NCBI GenBank assembly: GCA_017880985.1 | Contig: JADGRK010000132.1 | Span: forward strand, 1-6,941 | Reading direction: 5' to 3' | From: Rhodoferax sp. | GTDB lineage: Bacteria > Pseudomonadota > Gammaproteobacteria > Burkholderiales > Burkholderiaceae_C | Length of the DNA: 6,941 nucleotides | Shown here: positions 4,867 through 6,941 of the stretch, in pieces | How positions within the stretch are numbered: position 1 is the first letter of the stretch | How the letters are laid out: the number at the start of each line of letters is the position of its first letter | Notes under the pieces: model-generated | Databases searched by the model: none | The model's input: the letters and a program-made list of their open reading frames with translations, nothing else | Told to the model about the DNA's origin: nothing | Made by a program: the position numbers and the translations under genes

Positions 4867-6277
4867 ATGGCTTCAGTTTTTGATCCGCTGCGGTGGGGTG
4901 CGGTTGCGCTGGATGTGTTGGCCAGCGGGCGTGCCACGCCGGCAGCTCTCGCTGCGCGCCAGCAGAGTCGGCTTGCCCGGCTACTTGAAGCCGCCGGGCG
5001 AGGGTCGCGGTTTTACCGTGAGAGCCTGCAAGGCCTGGCGCCCGGCGCTACGCCGCTGAGCGCCTTGCCGATGGTTTGCAGAGCCGAGCTGATGGCACGA
5101 TTTGACGATTGGGTGACAGACCCGAAACTCAAACTGGCCCAACTCCGCGCCTTCACCGCAGACCCCCCAGCGCATCGGCGAGCCTTACTTGAACAAGTAC
5201 CTGATTTGGGAGAGTTCTGGCACCAGCCATCAACCTGGCGTGTTCGTCCAGGATGCGCAGGCGATGGCGGTTTACGATGCGCTGGAGGCGCTACGGCACA
5301 GCACGCCACGTCCCTTGCAACGCTGGTTTGATCCCTTGATGCTGGCCGAGCGCATCGCCTTTGTTGGCGCCACCGGTGGCCATTTCGCCAGTATGGTGTC
5401 GATGCAAAGGCTGCGTCAACTTAACCCGGTCATGACGCAAAACCTGCGCTGCATTTCCATTTTGCAGTCCAGCAGCGCTTTGCTTGATGAACTAAATGCT
5501 TTCGCGCCGACCGTGATTGCGACTTATCCAAGCGTGGCGGCGCTGCTTGCGGATGTCGCTACCCAAGGACTGCTGCACTTTGCACCAAGGGAAATCTGGA
5601 CCGGTGGCGAAACTGTGAGCCTGGCGGTGCGGCGGCGGGTTGAGCAGGTGCTTGGCTGCAGCGTGCACAACAGCTATGGTGCCTCGGAATTCATGTCGAT
5701 CGGCTGGGAGTGCAGTCACAGGCATCTGCATGTCAACACGGATTGGTTGATTCTGGAGCCAGTTGATCAGCAGGGACGAGCGGTGCCAGCCGGTCAGCCT
5801 TCCTTTTCTACTTTGCTGACCAATCTGGCCAATCACGTACAGCCCTTGATTCGTTATGACCTGGGTGACCAGGTGACGATGCATCCCGAGTGTTGCGAGT
5901 GTGGGTCGACCCTGCCAGTGATTGAGGTGCAGGGGCGCAGTGACGATTCCCTGGTCATGGTGGGGCGAGACGGGCAGCCACTCACGGTGCTGCCGCTGGC
6001 CCTGACCACGGTACTGGAAGAAGAGGCGAGGGTGTTCGATTTTCAGTTGCGCCAGCAGAGTAAGCAGAGCCTGGTGCTTCGGCTTGACCTGCATGGCGCT
6101 GAGGCAGCGCCCGCCGTGGCGCGATGCCGCAGCACCCTGGAGAAGTTTGCGCTGATGCAAGGCTTGGCGCCGATTCGCGTGACGGTGGAACTGGGGCATG
6201 CCATTCCCCGGGGGCACAGTGGCAAGCTGCAACGGGTAGTGGCACAGCCCAGGAGAACGGGGCGTTGGTGTCGTTAA
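4867..6277 (+). pseudogene. Frameshifted F390-synthetase-like adenylate-forming enzyme (phenylacetate-CoA ligase superfamily)
   Basis: Two frames together make one protein of about 469 residues. The first 98 codons (MASVFDPLRWGAVALDVLASG onward) are in frame 1; from a run of six Cs at 5163-5168 the sense passes to another frame, open to TAA at 6275-6277. Removing one C gives ADPQRIGEPYLNKYLIWESSGTS across the joint. Without correction the first frame stops at 5331. Family features in corrected numbering: nucleotide-binding loop ESSGTSHQPG at 115-124, adenine-side NSYGASE at 268-274, RYDLGD at 329-334, and a CCECG cysteine cluster at 342-346. Such enzymes activate a carboxylate or phosphate partner with ATP to an adenylate; the substrate is unknown. 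His121 stands where family members usually have Gly. No ribosome site precedes the ATG at 4867. A sequencing error at the C-run would restore the gene, but the loop change would remain. It converges with the PRPP-synthetase-family gene, 16 bases apart. Confidence 0.75.
5163..5168 (+). other. Six-C run at the frameshift point
   Basis: GAC CCC CCA is read in the first frame as Asp-Pro-Pro and then becomes nonfamily sequence. With five Cs the frame reads Asp-Pro-Gln-Arg-Ile-Gly-Glu-Pro-Tyr-Leu and joins the second part exactly. This places the indel in the homopolymer to within a base. Confidence 0.8.
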
Positions 6278-6293
6278 AGCCGCTCGCTGGCGC

Positions 6294-6941
6294 CTATGGC
6301 GTCGCGACTTTCATTTGGATTAAAGCGTCTGCGATCGGGCTGGCCATGCTCACGGCATTGCTTGGATGGACGATGCAATCGGTACTCCATACTTCACGCA
6401 CGCCGGCTTCGAGAATAATCTGCAGGGCGTCGCCAGCGAAAAGAGCATGTGTTACCGCCACGTCAACCGAAGCCGCGCCCGCCGCCAGCAGCAGACGCGC
6501 CGCCTGGGCCAGGGTCTGGCCGGTGCTCGCTACATCGTCGAGCAGCACCACTTGACGGCTTTTTACAGCGACACTGGGCAGTGTGACTTTCACCAACCGG
6601 TCGCCATGGCGTATTTTGTGGCACACAGCGTGCTCAAAACCATGGTGTGATGCTGCCAATGCAAGCCACTGCGCCGACTCCTCATCCGGACCGATCAGCA
6701 AAGGCTGTTGTCGGCGCGCTGCAATCAGGTCAGACAGTGCAGCGGCCCCACTCAGCACAATCGCGTTGGTGACCGGCACCGCATCTTGTAGCGAGGCGAC
6801 CCGGTGCAGATGCGGGTCAACCGTAATCAGCGCGTCAAAAAGGTCCGCTAGAAAACCCCCCACAATCTGCTGGCTGACAGACTCGCCTGGGATAAACCCA
6901 ATATCCTGGCGCATGTAGGCCAGATAAGGTGCCACCAGTGT
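6294..6941 (-). CDS. PRPP-synthetase-family protein, C-terminal part (gene cut by window edge)
   Basis: The last 215 residues of a ribose-phosphate diphosphokinase-like protein; the frame is still open at the right edge, so the start lies outside and about 80-90 residues are missing. The visible part begins with TLVAPYLAYMRQD, the family's strand with the invariant Arg-Gln-Asp. It continues with VDPHLHR (41-47, equivalent of the VDLH metal-binding motif) and HKIRHGDR (flexible-loop Lys/Arg at about 108-115). The PRPP-binding signature VVLLDDVASTGQTL is at 131-144. Classical PRPP synthetases transfer pyrophosphate from ATP to ribose 5-phosphate. The spelling differs from the housekeeping Prs (for example LLDDVAST instead of VDDMVDT), so this is probably the paralogue group that accompanies nucleoside or AMP phosphorylase genes in Burkholderiales rather than the essential prs. 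No neighbour is visible to confirm this. Confidence 0.85.
   Translation of the reverse strand, partial: TLVAPYLAYMRQDIGFIPGESVSQQIVGGFLADLFDALITVDPHLHRVASLQDAVPVTNAIVLSGAAALSDLIAARRQQPLLIGPDEESAQWLALAASHHGFEHAVCHKIRHGDRLVKVTLPSVAVKSRQVVLLDDVASTGQTLAQAARLLLAAGAASVDVAVTHALFAGDALQIILEAGVREVWSTDCIVHPSNAVSMASPIADALIQMKVATP

Noticed and set aside
5492..6232. Minus-strand open frame (about 246 codons) opposite the ligase-like gene
   Set aside because: Shadow rich in His, Gln and Arg; the plus strand has clear family motifs over the same stretch.
1..6941. tRNA, rRNA, CRISPR array, complete insertion sequence or transposase
   Set aside because: Looked for on both strands; no cloverleaf or TTCGA-arm context, no regularly spaced direct repeats and no transposase motif seen.

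Overview
The window looks like chromosomal DNA of a beta-proteobacterium, most likely order Burkholderiales and plausibly Comamonadaceae (Rhodoferax/Polaromonas-like). This rests on recognisable protein families, the G+C-rich coding style of the right two thirds, and the RlmB, LOG and YqjD/E/K combination. It is an inference from content, not a database match.

Layout. Left part (1-2003), accessory-looking and gene-poor: about 340 bases with no convincing gene, a TehB-like methyltransferase on the minus strand (337-936), then a divergent plus-strand pair made of a DsrE-family protein (1054-1404) and the first 43 codons of an MBL-fold hydrolase gene (1419-1550) that ends abruptly. About 450 bases without a gene follow. 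Two degenerate inverted copies of a ~28 bp repeat (258-286 and 1618-1646) flank this block.

Middle part (2004-4736), housekeeping-like: rlmB (23S rRNA 2'-O-ribose methyltransferase) on plus converges on a minus-strand run, in transcription order yqjD-like, yqjE-like, yqjK-like and a LOG-family gene. Spacings in that run are 24 nt, a 14 nt overlap and 45 nt, so it is probably one operon. The first three encode small membrane proteins of the envelope/stationary-phase type; LOG is a nucleotide-processing enzyme.

Right part (4737-6941): a 130-base divergent promoter region with a 12 bp palindrome; an adenylate-forming enzyme gene of the F390-synthetase/phenylacetate-CoA-ligase type, split by a +1 frameshift at a run of six Cs and carrying a substitution in its nucleotide-binding loop; and, converging on it, the C-terminal two thirds of a PRPP-synthetase-family gene that runs off the right edge.

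I found no convincing new multi-gene system. The best leads are the gene decay (truncated MBL gene, frameshifted ligase), a shared promoter-to-start-codon geometry that suggests leaderless mRNAs, and the inverted repeats around the accessory block.
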